Of a DNA stretch of 64,000 nucleotides, positions 1-11,257 are shown in pieces. The stretch lies in assembly GCA_900323505.1 (NCBI GenBank), contig OOIN01000028.1, positions 124,001 to 188,000 on the forward strand, written 5' to 3'. Under the pieces are notes generated by a model. It did no database searches, was not told where the DNA came from, and was given only the letters and a program-made list of their open reading frames with translations. This stretch comes from Ustilago trichophora. Lineage: Eukaryota > Basidiomycota > Ustilaginomycetes > Ustilaginales > Ustilaginaceae. Each line of letters starts with the position of its first letter. The stretch's first letter is position 1. A program made the position numbers and the translations under genes.

Positions 1-3000
1 CTGTGGCTGTGGTGGTGGTGGAAGAGAGGCTCGGCTCTGAGCTTGTCGAAGACGCTCTTGGGCGGCTTCAGCTTCAGCGGCTGCTTTAGCAGCTTTGGCT
101 TGGGTCAAAGACATTCCCCCGACAGTGATCATGTTTTTGCCTGTAGGTAGCTTCGCTACAACTCCTGAGATCGGCTCCTCCTTAGGTTTGAGAGGCCTCG
201 GCGGCTGATTGGCCCACTTCAGTGATCCATCGGCATCGTTTGCGCCTGTGCTGGGTCCTCTGCGATCGACTACCGAGGTTTCACTCTCCTGCTGCTGCTG
301 CTGCGAGGGCGGCGCCGCGTCCCCCTCCTGACCGTATGGATAACGAGCGGGGGACAGCGGCGAAGGGAGAACAAGATTAAACAATTTGCCCTTTGGTCCG
401 ACTGCCGGTGGCAAAGCCTTGTTCTTCTCTGCCGGGCTCGCCACAGCTTCCTCCTCAGCAATGGGCTCCGTCGGCACCAGTGCATCGACAAACACGATCG
501 GGTGTCGGGTGGAACTCGAGTCTGTGGAAGAGAGCATCTCTTGCACTGCCGATGCGTATGCCGTCGAGGCAGCAGAAGTGCTCGGTGTGGCGGTGGTCTT
601 GGGCGCAGAACGGGTGGTGGCAGACGTGACTCGACTGACACTGGCATTGTTCGAAGAAGGTGCGAGGGAATGGTTGCGGGGTGCCAGCGTTGGGCGTGTT
701 GCCGAAACCGCCTGTACTGCCGGCATGGGTGACGCGCTACTAATCGCAACAGCTCGAGATCGTGCAGGCGACCCTGTCGAAGCACCCATCATCGACTCAC
801 GAATCTCATCCCTGCTCAACGAGCTGAAAGAATCCCTCGAAGTCTGTATCAACCTCGACAAGGGTGAATCGACATGTGGGCTGATCCTCGAGGATGGCGA
901 AGTTGTGCTGTCAGTGCTACCCTCCCCACCAGCGTTGTGATTCTGGGTGGCTGTGGTGGTTGTTTCGATCTTGAGCGCTGGTGGAGTTGGAAGTGACCTC
1001 TGCTGCTGTTGCGATTGTTGGTGTTGAGGGCTGTCGAGACCCCAAGAACCAGCCGTGACCTGACGCATCACTGCAGGACGAGCAGGTGTAAGCGGCTCTT
1101 TTTCTTCCTCCTCCATCCCGCCAATGATGGACGGCTCGCGACTGCCAGGATTGGAGACTCGATCCCAGTAGTTGCGCCACCATCCAGTGCCCTCTGCGTC
1201 GGGTGTGCGGGATCGAGCCATATCAGCGCCGTACTGTTGGCCCGGATAGCTGTTGCCCGGTCGAAGGTAGCCGTTATAACTCGCATCGAAATTGAGGTTG
1301 GTATGAGGTGGCTGATGCGATTGCTGATGGTCTTGAGGGGTGTTGTTGCCCCATCCGAACCAAGAAGCAATACCAAAGGCACCCACACCAGGAGCTACAC
1401 CTTTCGATCCTTGCCTTCCATGCACCGCCTCCTCCTCTTCTGCCTCCTCAGCTACAGCACTAAGATCCTGACCCCTCCTGACACTGCCCGAACCCGAATC
1501 TTGGTCGTATGTTAGCGAAGGCACATTGGCGAGCTGAATCGTAGGCGTGTGGTATTGGGTCAATTCCGGATGTGTATCGCTTTCCTTTGTCGACGTGTCG
1601 AGATCTTTTGTGCCAAAGGTCCTGGTAGGGACACTCGACTGATTATGACCATGCATCAACCCAGCACGTTCATACTTTTCATCCTCGTATCCATACTCGT
1701 GATCTTCAGCACCGACAATCGACTGATCCACATCCTGCTGCAAATCGAGCTCTGCCACCAATCTCTGCAGCTCAGCGGCACGTTGGGCGTGCGAGTCGCG
1801 AGAGGCGGTGGTACCCGACTTGTCCGTGGCGGCGAACTTGCTTCCCTGCCTACCTCCCCTACCCGCTGCTGGATTGGGAAGCGGGCTATATGCGTCACCG
1901 CCACCACCACCGCTGTTGCTCGGATGAGAAGAAGATCTTGCATCAGAGCCACTATTATGCTTGCCATCACCGTAGCCCGAATCGGATTCATCTCCAGGAG
2001 TCCAGAACTGAGCGTCCTCGGGATTCTTCCAGAACGTGGGCATGGCAGCTTTCTCCATATCCATCTCTGCGTCCAAGTTGGCAGTGCGTTGTTTGCCAAG
2101 AGCGTTAAGGAGATGTTCGTGACGCTTTGCACGTAGATCTTCGGCCAGGGTATAGTTTCGACCTTTGGACCGGGCGGCAATGTATCGAGTGCTTTCCTTC
2201 ATCTCGATAAACCAGTCTCTAAAATCGAGACAGTCGAGCATCGCTTTGCCCCTTAACGTCGTGCGGGTTCGATCCTCAGGCCGATAAGGGAGGTAGCTGA
2301 AGGCTTTGATGTGGATGAATCCGAAGAGCAGCATCCAGAAGCATTGGAGTAGAGCGTTGATACCTGCCTGAATCTGTTCTGCGGTGAAGTACTCGGTCTC
2401 CTTGATGGCGCCAAAGCTGACGAGGAACGAGAGCAGCGTGTCTTGCCAGAAGGTGAGAAATACAATGGTCTTGATGGCGAGGAACTTGAGGATGGGCTTG
2501 TATGGATCGACAAGTTTTCGTACAGGTATGTAGAGCTGAATCAAGCAGTACATTGCCACCGTTACGGAGATACTGATGAACAATGCGCACCAGACATGCG
2601 TAAACCAAGGCATCCAACTGTGGAGACAGTAGTAGCCAAAGTACTCTGTACCCACAGCAACAAATGTACAAAAGGGTCGAATGATGGCGTATTGAAGAAC
2701 GCAGATCTTCATCAGCCACAGGAAATGCAATCCTTCAGGTTTGTACTTCCACGAGCCGAGGGGCCAGACCCAGAAGCGATCCTTGATCTCGATGTTGCGA
2801 AAGACTGCGTGCTGCTCCGCCCTTGTATCGCCGGTATAGGCGAGGATGAGGTAGAAGAACGAAGTGACCAGGACAGCTTCGTAACAGTCTCGGATGGTCT
2901 GGTAGTACAGCGCTTCATGGTAGAATAGGTACGACATGAAAGAGACGATGGCATAGATGGGGACCATGACGAGCAGTCGAACGATATGACGTTGCTGTTG

Positions 3001-3186
3001 CGGGCAGGTATAGTAGGTGAGATGTTTCCATATGAGCCATACAGATGAGATGGTGGCGATGAGAGCCATGATGCCGCAGATGAGCCAGCCGACATCGTGA
3101 GCCTTGAAGTCGATGTTGCCGTTTTCGAAGAAGGGCTTGGGGTCGGAAGGCTTGTCCGGGATGGTGGGACATGTCATGTTGACCAT
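1..3186 (-). CDS. DUF300 / organic solute transporter-alpha family membrane protein (3' end outside window)
   Basis: An uninterrupted reading frame runs from ATG 3186 (or the in-frame ATG 3177) to base 1 with no stop, so the C terminus lies outside the window. The first 330 or so residues are a multi-spanning membrane domain of the Solute_trans_a (DUF300) type. They include FKAHDVGWLICG near the N terminus, WLIWKHLTYYTCPQQQRHIVR, a MVPIYAIVSFMSYLF segment, RDCYEAVLVTSFFYL, AMYCLIQLYIPV, KTIVFLTFWQ and HIKAFSYLPYRPEDRT. The remaining ~700 residues are low-complexity and charged or Ser-rich, with a six-residue polyglutamine run near base 300 and an Ala/Glu helix at the left edge. Family members are tentatively linked to solute or lipid transport and, in fungi and plants, to vacuolar membranes. 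That role is family knowledge, not visible here. A GTAAGT at about 3222 on the minus strand could mark a 5'-UTR intron. Confidence 0.88.
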   Translation of the reverse strand, partial: MVNMTCPTIPDKPSDPKPFFENGNIDFKAHDVGWLICGIMALIATISSVWLIWKHLTYYTCPQQQRHIVRLLVMVPIYAIVSFMSYLFYHEALYYQTIRDCYEAVLVTSFFYLILAYTGDTRAEQHAVFRNIEIKDRFWVWPLGSWKYKPEGLHFLWLMKICVLQYAIIRPFCTFVAVGTEYFGYYCLHSWMPWFTHVWCALFISISVTVAMYCLIQLYIPVRKLVDPYKPILKFLAIKTIVFLTFWQDTLLSFLVSFGAIKETEYFTAEQIQAGINALLQCFWMLLFGFIHIKAFSYLPYRPEDRTRTTLRGKAMLDCLDFRDWFIEMKESTRYIAARSKGRNYTLAEDLRAKRHEHLLNALGKQRTANLDAEMDMEKAAMPTFWKNPEDAQFWTPGDESDSGYGDGKHNSGSDARSSSHPSNSGGGGGDAYSPLPNPAAGRGGRQGSKFAATDKSGTTASRDSHAQRAAELQRLVAELDLQQDVDQSIVGAEDHEYGYEDEKYERAGLMHGHNQSSVPTRTFGTKDLDTSTKESDTHPELTQYHTPTIQLANVPSLTYDQDSGSGSVRRGQDLSAVAEEAEEEEAVHGRQGSKGVAPGVGAFGIASWFGWGNNTPQDHQQSHQPPHTNLNFDASYNGYLRPGNSYPGQQYGADMARSRTPDAEGTGWWRNYWDRVSNPGSREPSIIGGMEEEEKEPLTPARPAVMRQVTAGSWGLDSPQHQQSQQQQRSLPTPPALKIETTTTATQNHNAGGEGSTDSTTSPSSRISPHVDSPLSRLIQTSRDSFSSLSRDEIRESMMGASTGSPARSRAVAISSASPMPAVQAVSATRPTLAPRNHSLAPSSNNASVSRVTSATTRSAPKTTATPSTSAASTAYASAVQEMLSSTDSSSTRHPIVFVDALVPTEPIAEEEAVASPAEKNKALPPAVGPKGKLFNLVLPSPLSPARYPYGQEGDAAPPSQQQQQESETSVVDRRGPSTGANDADGSLKWANQPPRPLKPKEEPISGVVAKLPTGKNMITVGGMSLTQAKAAKAAAEAEAAQERLRQAQSRASLPPPPQPQ

Positions 3187-6100
3187 ATTGGGCGAAGCTT
3201 TGTATGGCTACCACTTACTCCTCTGGAGCAGCAGCAGCAGCAGCGGTGATGATGGACGACGAGAGAAGTCTGGTAAGGTGGAGTATGCAAAGAGAGGCAC
3301 CGGTGGCCCAGCTGGCGAGTACCGCCGGCGAGCAGCGGGTGTTGCTAGTGCGATGCCTAGAGATGGGTATAAGTCGAGTGAAACATAGTGTCAAGATGGT
3401 CGCGATCACGTCTACAGCTCCAGGTATGATGGCGAAGAAGGTTGAACGAGAAGAAAGTAGGAGAAGCGGGTGGTGAAGGGCGAGTCTAGGAACAAAGGAT
3501 GTCTCCGAGGAGGAGAGAATAGAGGTTGGTGAGACTGTACTCAGCTACAACAAGTAACTCTTTGTGGAGGTGAACTGCAGATGAAGTTGTCAGCTGGTTG
3601 AAAACGTCACGATATGCCAAGACTGTCCTAAAGTCTAAGCGGCAAGGAGGAGAAGAGGCTTTGATGGATTTCACCTCAGCCAGGGCGGCGGAGAATAGGA
3701 GTCGATGGGAGTTTGGACTGACATCGGAACCCACTCTTGTTTGTGTTCGGGAGCTGCATCCTATTCACTTGCTAGCTGTCCTCGCAAAGCAAAGAGTGTC
3801 AAAGTGGGATCTACACAAGTGCCAAAGCCTCATCAGTATCGTACAAGGCATCGAACATGGGCCCTCATCCGCTACGCAGCCCGCATTCTACCCTTCATCA
3901 TACTCTCCAGTTCCCTCCCCATTCCGCAGCATATCATCTTGACAGACCTGCTTCACAGTGTGTCCACAACCACAGAAGATCATAAAGGAGTCACAATCCA
4001 CGAAAGAAAGAGCAAGGGAGGAAACCATTAACCATTATCGAGGTGCGGAGAGTGAAAAAGTAGCTCCTATGTGAATTCTACACCCTCTTGTCAGGGTCCA
4101 AACAAAAAAAAACCAGTGTGAGTGTTGCTCTCGTCCTACCTTAACCCCTGATGAAGGGCGTTGTTTTGTATTGGCGAATTCAAAGTGTCTCAAGTGTGAC
4201 AGCTGCCAGGCTCAAACTTTGAATTCAAACACAACAAGCTTTGATAGGGGCTCCGCATGGGCTTTTCAATTTTTCCGTGTTGCTCAATTTGGAAGGTGCG
4301 TTTTTCTGCAGGTCAAGGTGTACGAGGCTACGGCGTAACAGTCAATATACACGCTGTAGGGAGACGACGATGTAACATATAAGTCAATTTTTGTCGACAT
4401 CAACCGCACTCTCTTCCCAGGCCTTAATACGAAACGCCCCAAAGCAACCGATCCCCACCTCGTGACATGGGCGGCTTCCTACCAAAATTGGTAAGATTCA
4501 TTGAGGACAACTCATTCCCAAGCATTGTCACGCACCGAGCCATCAATCCAATTGGTGACAATCGAGGACAAAAGCGCAAAGCCACCAACCCGAATCACTA
4601 CGCCCACCTACAGCTGGAAGCAACATCTACTCTATCCACCACACTCAGTTCTCACTGATCCTTTGTTGAGCTCGGCGATCATGCGCACCATGAGAACCGA
4701 GGTCAGTGTGACGTTCTGTGACCTTGTGATTCACCATACTGTAGTGTATTTGAGAGCGCTAAAATGGCTGTAAGGGGTTGTTGTGTGTGTTCGGCTGGAG
4801 GAGATAGGGTGTTTTTTTTTTTGTCGGTTTCGCCTAATCTTGGTCTTTGGTGGTTCAAACCTGTTTTCGGTGATTGGATCGACAATCTTTCTGTACTGTA
4901 GATCCCAAAGGAGAGAAGGCGTGTTTTGGGGAGCCTCCATCTCAGACAGATTCGTCTCAGACGGATAGACGCAGATGGAGAAGCTTAAGCGAGAACAATT
5001 CACCACAAGGAGTGAGCATCACGGAAAGGGAGAAAGGGTGAGCGGAGGAGCGGAGTAGGGAAGAGTGTTGTGTGGTGTGCAAAGTGGAATCGAGCAGTGC
5101 TTTGGCGAGCTGAGACGTGCAGCTGTGTGCGGCTTGGCTGCATTCTTCTGCCGTGCTCTTCTTGTCGAGACTAGCTGCTTCCGGTCAAATCGGATGGATC
5201 GGAGACCATTGACCCTTGTCGATACTGCGGCGAAAACACATTTCTATCCATCCTAGCTTGGTTTGCTCACGGCTCATAGCTCTTGAAATCGTTCAAAACG
5301 GCGGCTAACACCAAAGAGTCATAGCGAGTTGGAGGAGGATTTGAAACCGCTTGTGTTTCTTCGGGACGGTCACGTCTTGCCCGCTTTTGTCTTGGTCTTT
5401 CGGACGAATGGTCAAGAGACGATTCCGCGGACCGGCTGGAACTGGACCAAGTCCGACGCAAGTGAGAGTTCTCTTCCTTGACCATGATCAGATCAGTGCC
5501 GTTACCACTGGATTGAAGATCGGGATCTGACTTTTTGGCTGTACGCCCGCAGTAGGCTCTTCTCAACCTGAATTCAAAAAAGAAAATTTAAGGTTCAATT
5601 GTGTGTGTATATGTTTTGTTTCGAAGCGGGATGCAACGCAACTTGTCGGCGATTCCCACACTCTCTTCTTGTGGTGTATAAAATTTCGGCCTCTGCTGTC
5701 TTGTGTGCACCTCAACGTCTTTTTGTTACCTCTTGCTGTGGCTTGGGGTTTTCTTTCCTTTGATCTTGGCGATGTGGCTAATTGTACTGTGCAGTACAGT
5801 ACTCGCTGCCTGTGTCTGACACAGTGTTCTTTGCGTAATCATCTCGATCCTGTAGGTACCAACAGAAGCAAACAGATTCATGCTCTCTGCACCGACCTTG
5901 GCAACCAACCCAAACGGCGAATTCCCATCTCACGACACACAGAACGCGTAGGTGGCGCGGGACACACATTCTGTGGAAACCATTGGCAGGCCCGCGTTCC
6001 ACGACGACTTCGCTAGAATATGGTTTGCTTTTGTTGTTCAAAGCGGAGAAGGGTCGGAGAGTCTGTTGGTGTGCTGATCGTTCTGGGCGTTCAATTCCAG

Positions 6101-6978
6101 CAGCTGTCCATATTGTACAATATGTGATTGAGTACATGAAGCTGTCTGGGCTTTGCAGCGGGGGAGCGGGGCACCAACACCACACATCAACAGCAGCACC
6201 AGTTGATTCCCCCTAAATGAAAATTGACAAGAAACACCCTCTCTAGGTTTAAAAAAAAAAAATTGAATTTCACATCCTGATGGTGGTCTGTATGGTCAAG
6301 TGCACCCTGAAAATCCAAAATCTGAATTCAACCAAATCGGACCGCAACCGCACTGCACCGCACTACACCGCGACGCGTCCGTGCACACGCTTTGCGTTCA
6401 TGCCATTCCAGTCCTAAATTGCAAAATAAGCACATTTTCAGTGTCCAGAAGACGGGCCAAGCGAAAGTTCTTCTGAAGGATTTTCCCATCTCGGAGAGGT
6501 GCAGGTGACACAGAGAGAAATTGCGCTCTGCTCTTCGCGAAATTCCTCTTCCGAGAAAAGAAGCTTGCAAGAAATCTCGCTTAGACCGGTGCCGCCCATT
6601 TTTTGTCCTCTTGAGTGCGATACTGCAGTGCCGCCATTCAGTACTGTGCACATGCAACAAGCGAGCCCGAATGCGACGTTGGAGCGAGAAATGAAATTTG
6701 CTTCTCTTTTTTGATCTCAGGCTTCAAGTCAAGTCAAAGTCAACATTTCACTTGCGCCGCCGCCTACGCCGCCCCATCGCTCGTGCTGTTCCTCGCTCAA
6801 ACCCTGTTCTAGCGTTCTTTTCAACAAAAAAGAGATACAGTAGGCAGATCGAGTTGACCGTGCTTTGCATCGCATGGTTCAGAATGAAAACATCCTGAAA
6901 TCAACACCTACCATCACACACTCTATTCGCTTTGTGTATCAACCCACAATGGCTTGGGTCGACGTCGATTCCACCAAC

Positions 6979-6981
<3 letters not shown>

Positions 6982-7022
<41 letters not shown>
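6982..7022. repeat. (GA)n microsatellite
   Basis: About 20 uninterrupted GA units lie in the gene-poor interval. The tract is strand-asymmetric, with purines on the plus strand. Confidence 0.95.
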
Positions 7023-7030
<8 letters not shown>

Positions 7031-8099
7031 TTTGACTGGGCCACGCGAGTGAAACCGGGCGGTGCGGGAAGGAAGAGGATGAAAAATAAAGGCGACTCGT
7101 CCGGCGAGTCGAGGTCTCTGTGAATGTCTCACTTTGTTGCAATCCTCAAATGAACAGTACTTTACACTCTTTTGCCTTTTTCTGTGTGTGCGTGTTGTTG
7201 TCGATGCCTAGCCTCTTGGTTGGGCTTTTGCCTGTTTGAGCTGCATAATTCAAGTGGTTGCAGACGATTGCAGATGGCGATAGGAGGTGTAAGTGGTGTG
7301 CCTGCGTTTTGGTTAGATGCATAGGCGGACAGATCGGCCAATCCGATCCATACACTTGCAGCTCGACAGTGCAACGGACGTCGTATTGCCGCTTCCCGTC
7401 TGTGCCACTCTCCAACAGCTGATGACATGCTGGGCTAACATGCCAACAGCCGCGATTTCCTTTGCGACGACACACATGCAATGGCAACATTGATCGTGAT
7501 CGTGTGCTAGCCCATCCCGAACATTCCCTCGACCGATCCCACCACAGCTTGGTCCCTCATGTGCACAGAAAGAAGAATCAAAAGAGAGACGGCTTCGTCG
7601 CGGCACTTATTCGGGGTTGAAACTCCTTCATCAAGACAGAGAGGACAGATGCTGAAGGAGGAGTTTAGAAAAGAAAAAAAAAAAAAACAGGAAAACAAGG
7701 CCACGTTTCTTGCAGGTACAGTAGAATAGGCTGGGAGTGAAAACGAGATGCGGGCGTCGAGTGTTGACAGATCTTTCTCCTCTCTTCTGCAAAGCTCACC
7801 AAGATGGATCGACCCAAAGTGCCACATTGCTTTGATTTATTTATTTTTTACGACGAGAAAAAAAAAGAGGAAAAAAAAAGAAACTCTCACGCTCTTTGGC
7901 CCCACCCACACAACCACATTCACTTCACTCGCCGGCGAGTCGAATACGAATGCGAACGCGAACGCGAAGGCTAGGATTCCATGAGGTGGCTTGGAGTTTT
8001 GTTGCCGATGATGCTGTGCCGGCTGGCTCTTCGCCGTTGGTCGGTTGTAGTGTTTGCCATGTTTTTCCATATTGTGGCACAGGGTAAGCTCTTTCTCTT

Positions 8100-8125
8100 T
8101 TATTTTTATTTTTATTTTTATTTTT
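8100..8125. repeat. TTTTTA hexamer repeat
   Basis: About four copies of a T5A unit lie roughly 600 bases upstream of the GMC oxidoreductase start. Confidence 0.9.
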
Positions 8126-8717
8126 CTTGTTGATTGGTTCGCCCAACAATGGTTTTGCCACTCTTTTGTTCGACACTGTCCGACTGCCAAAGATTGCGAA
8201 GGCCGTTCCGGGTAGAGCATACCGTATTGTCTCTGTTCCACTGTTCCGCTGCGTCCACAATTGAGACAATCCATTCATTCTCTCTCGCTCTCTCATATTC
8301 ACATCGTTCATTCGCCACTCGCCTCGCTTTGCCGTATGTCGTAGGGAGACTGCACCCTGGGGCACCTTCCTTTGCTTTGTCTCGACTATTCGCTCAAGCC
8401 CCACTCTAGCTGTTGACCGAAGGCTTAAGCCCCTTGCAGCGTACCACTTGACAGGACAGCCTCATTCTCATTCTCCTCTCTTTCTCTCTCTCTCTTGTGT
8501 GCGTGTCCCATTTGACTTATAGCCTTACCTCCTCTTCCCAGACTCGCCTTTCCTTTGCCCTCCTTTTCTCTTTTCCTTTTCCTTTCCTCACCATCATCAT
8601 CATCCTTCTCCCTCTCCGTCACCTCTGTCCCTTGTTCGGTTCGGTCCCTTGGAGAGTGTTTCCCCTAGATATCGTCTTCTCCCTTTCCCCTTCATCACAT
8701 ACCCCTCTGCTCCCGAA

Positions 8718-10628
8718 ATGAAGACCACCACTATCATCGCCGCCGCCACTTTGGCTGGCGCCGTGGCTGCCAACCCCGTCGCATGGACAAAGGTCAGCCC
8801 TCGTAGCGAGATGGCTGCCCGCATCGCCGAGAACGGCCATCTTGCCGCCCGTTCCATCACCAACGATGCCTCCAAGTTCTCGTCCAAGACGTACGACTAC
8901 ATTGTTGTCGGTGCCGGTACCGCCGGTCTCGCCCTTGCCGCTCGTCTCTCCGAAGGTGGCAAGTACAAGGTCGGTGTTCTCGAGGCTGGTGGCAACGGTT
9001 TCGGCGTCGGCATCATCGACACCCCTGGTCAGTTTGGTGCTGACCTTGGTACCGTCTACGACTGGAACTACACCACGGTTGCTCAGAACGGCATCCCCTC
9101 TTCCGGCTGGCCTCGCGGAAAGGTTCTCGGTGGTTCGTCTGCTCTCAACTTCCTCGTCTGGGACCGATCTTCCCGTTACGAGATCGACGCTTGGGAGCAG
9201 CTCGGCAACCCTGGATGGAACTGGAACAACCTTTACTCGGCCATGAAGAAGTCTGAGCACTTCCACGCCCCTAGCCAGCAGAACGCCGACCTCCTCGGCG
9301 TCAAGCCCGTCGCTTCCGACTATGGTCAGTCCGGCCCCATCCAGGTCGCCTTCCCCAACTACATCTCGCAGCAGGTTCGACGATGGATCCCCGCTCTCCT
9401 CTCGCTCGGCATCCCCAAGAACGACCAGCCCCTCTCCGGTGAGAACGTTGGTGTTTCGCAACAGCCTTCCGACATCAACCCCAACAACTACACCCGATCT
9501 TACTCGGCCCCCGCCTACCTCTTCCCCAACCAGGCTCGCTCCAACCTCGACGTCCTCACCAACGCTCTCGTCTCCAAGGTCAACTTTGACACCAGCTGCG
9601 GCGACCTCTGGGCTTCCGGTGTAACCTTCACCAGCAACGGTCAGACCTACACTGTCAACGCCACCAAGGAGGTCATCCTTTCCGGTGGTACCGTCAACAC
9701 TCCTCAGCTTCTCGAGCTTTCCGGTATCGGCTCCAAGGACGTTCTTGGCAAGGCTGGTGTCAAGGTGCTCTACGAGAACCCCAACGTCGGTGAGAACCTC
9801 CAGGACCACACCTACTCTGCTACCGTCTACAACCTCAAGCCTGGTTTCCAGACCTTGGACTCGCTCCGATCCAACCAGACCTTTGCCGCTGAGCAGGCCG
9901 CCGCTTACAAAGCCAACCAGACTTCGATCTTGACCGAGACGGTCCCCTCGATCTCGTACGTCTCGCTCGCCCGTGTTGTCGGTGACGCTCGTGCCAAGGC
10001 TATGATCGCCGAGGTCACCAAGTACGTCTCGGCTAGCCGCGCTCCTTACAAGTCGACCCTCTACAAGCAGCTCGAATTCCTTACCAAGTACCCTGACCAG
10101 ATTGGCCAGATGGAGTTGATCGGTATCGACGGCTACTTTGCCGGCACTGGTGCTCCCAAGCCCGATGAGACCTACTTTACCATTCTTGCCGCCAACCAGC
10201 ACCTCTTCTCTCGTGGAAACATCCACATCACCTCTTCTGATCCTACCAAGTACCCTCTGATCGACCCCAAGTACTTCTCTGTCCCCTTCGACACCGAGAT
10301 CTCGACCGCTGGTACCAACTACACCCGCAGGATCGGTCTCAGCAAGACTTACAGCGACATGGTCGTCGGCGAGTACTGGCCCGGAAACGTCGACCTCGAG
10401 ACTTACACCAAGACCACTTCGGTCACCGAGTACCACCCTATCGGAACCGCATCCATGCTTCCTCGCAACCAGGGTGGTGTCGTTGACCCAAGCCTCCGCG
10501 TCTACGGTACCATGAACCTCCGTGTCGTCGACGCCTCGATCATGCCCCTTCACATCGCTGCTCACATTCAGGCCACCATCTACGGTGTCGCCGAGTACGC
10601 CGCCAAGATCATCAAGAGCCAGGCCTAG
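8718..10628 (+). CDS. Secreted GMC oxidoreductase (aryl-alcohol/glucose oxidase type)
   Basis: The predicted protein has 636 residues and no intron. The ATG at 8718 is chosen because it opens a clear signal peptide (MKTTTIIAAATLAGAVAA); the frame is open further upstream but without one. An FAD-binding dinucleotide fold, VVGAGTAGLALAARL, sits at about residues 61-75. The GMC signature region (GWPRGKVLGGSSALNFLVWDR) and the GGTVNTPQLLELSGIG signature follow. The C-terminal FAD-proximal catalytic pair appears as His ~573 (EYHPIGTAS) and His ~616 (HIAAHIQAT). Length is normal for the family. Such enzymes oxidise alcohols or sugars outside the cell and give H2O2; the substrate cannot be read from the sequence. 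Codon use is strongly biased to C at third positions (gene-wide), which suggests high expression and explains the long antisense open frame opposite it. Confidence 0.93.
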   Translation: MKTTTIIAAATLAGAVAANPVAWTKVSPRSEMAARIAENGHLAARSITNDASKFSSKTYDYIVVGAGTAGLALAARLSEGGKYKVGVLEAGGNGFGVGIIDTPGQFGADLGTVYDWNYTTVAQNGIPSSGWPRGKVLGGSSALNFLVWDRSSRYEIDAWEQLGNPGWNWNNLYSAMKKSEHFHAPSQQNADLLGVKPVASDYGQSGPIQVAFPNYISQQVRRWIPALLSLGIPKNDQPLSGENVGVSQQPSDINPNNYTRSYSAPAYLFPNQARSNLDVLTNALVSKVNFDTSCGDLWASGVTFTSNGQTYTVNATKEVILSGGTVNTPQLLELSGIGSKDVLGKAGVKVLYENPNVGENLQDHTYSATVYNLKPGFQTLDSLRSNQTFAAEQAAAYKANQTSILTETVPSISYVSLARVVGDARAKAMIAEVTKYVSASRAPYKSTLYKQLEFLTKYPDQIGQMELIGIDGYFAGTGAPKPDETYFTILAANQHLFSRGNIHITSSDPTKYPLIDPKYFSVPFDTEISTAGTNYTRRIGLSKTYSDMVVGEYWPGNVDLETYTKTTSVTEYHPIGTASMLPRNQGGVVDPSLRVYGTMNLRVVDASIMPLHIAAHIQATIYGVAEYAAKIIKSQA

Positions 10629-11257
10629 ATTCTTGTTGCCTCCAAAATTGCTCGATCTTCTCTCGATCAAATGGTTCTGGTCACCGTGCAAGAAACAGAC
10701 TCGGGACCACCACCATTTTTGCTTTGATCTCTCTCCTTTACTTATATATCAGGAACATTCCACGCCCGCAGCGCAACAACCCTTCCTGCTTTCGTCTTCG
10801 ACACTTGTACACAATCTTGCCTTCACCCCTTTTTGATCTTGGTTTGCTTAGATTTTCTTTTTTTTACCATCGCACTACCAAAGTTGTTGCGCTCGCATAC
10901 CTTGCAATACAGTAACGAAATTCAAAGGTGCTCCTACAATAGCTTGCTTTGACAGAAGTGTATGAAGATGAAAAACCAAGTTGATTGTGTAAGGCGGGCG
11001 AGGGAGGAAGAGAGGGAGAATTGCCGGCGATGCAGGGCAATTGTGGCTGATGCTGCAGACAGAGTGGAACAGAGTTTTGTACGAGTCTCGCAAAGGGTCT
11101 AGAGCTTATCGGTGTTTGCCGGTGATGAATTTCGAGTTTGAGAAGTGTGAACGTGGGGAGTCGTGCACGGCCTTGCCTTTACTTTGTGTTTCTCATTCTT
11201 GCCTCTTGATCATCCTCCCCTCTGACCACTACCATCAAACTAGACGCCCCTTGCACG
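10629..11257. other. Intergenic region between GMC oxidoreductase and DUF3605 gene
   Basis: It holds the T-rich 3' flank of the upstream gene and the promoter of the next gene in the same direction. I see no further gene. Confidence 0.5.

Larger units (their letters stand above)
3187..8717. other. Long gene-poor interval (5.5 kb)
   Basis: No reading frame here has an ATG, a recognisable domain and convincing length. The interval is richer in homopolymer A/T runs than its surroundings and holds a (GA)n tract near 6982-7022, A-runs near 6251, 7676 and 7858, and a TTTTTA repeat at 8100-8125. The last ~300 bases, pyrimidine-rich with CT runs, look like the promoter and 5' leader of the GMC oxidoreductase gene. 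Long 5' leaders or unannotated non-coding transcripts are possible but not shown. Confidence 0.5.

Noticed and set aside
5267..5566. A 99-codon minus-strand frame with an NLS-like KRARR stretch
   Set aside because: It opens without an ATG and has no domain. It could be a last exon, but no upstream exon was found.
8619..10691. A 690-codon open frame antisense to the GMC oxidoreductase
   Set aside because: It mirrors the strongly C-biased third positions of the real gene, is low-complexity (Gly/Val/Asp-rich), and has no domain. The sense strand has a clear enzyme.
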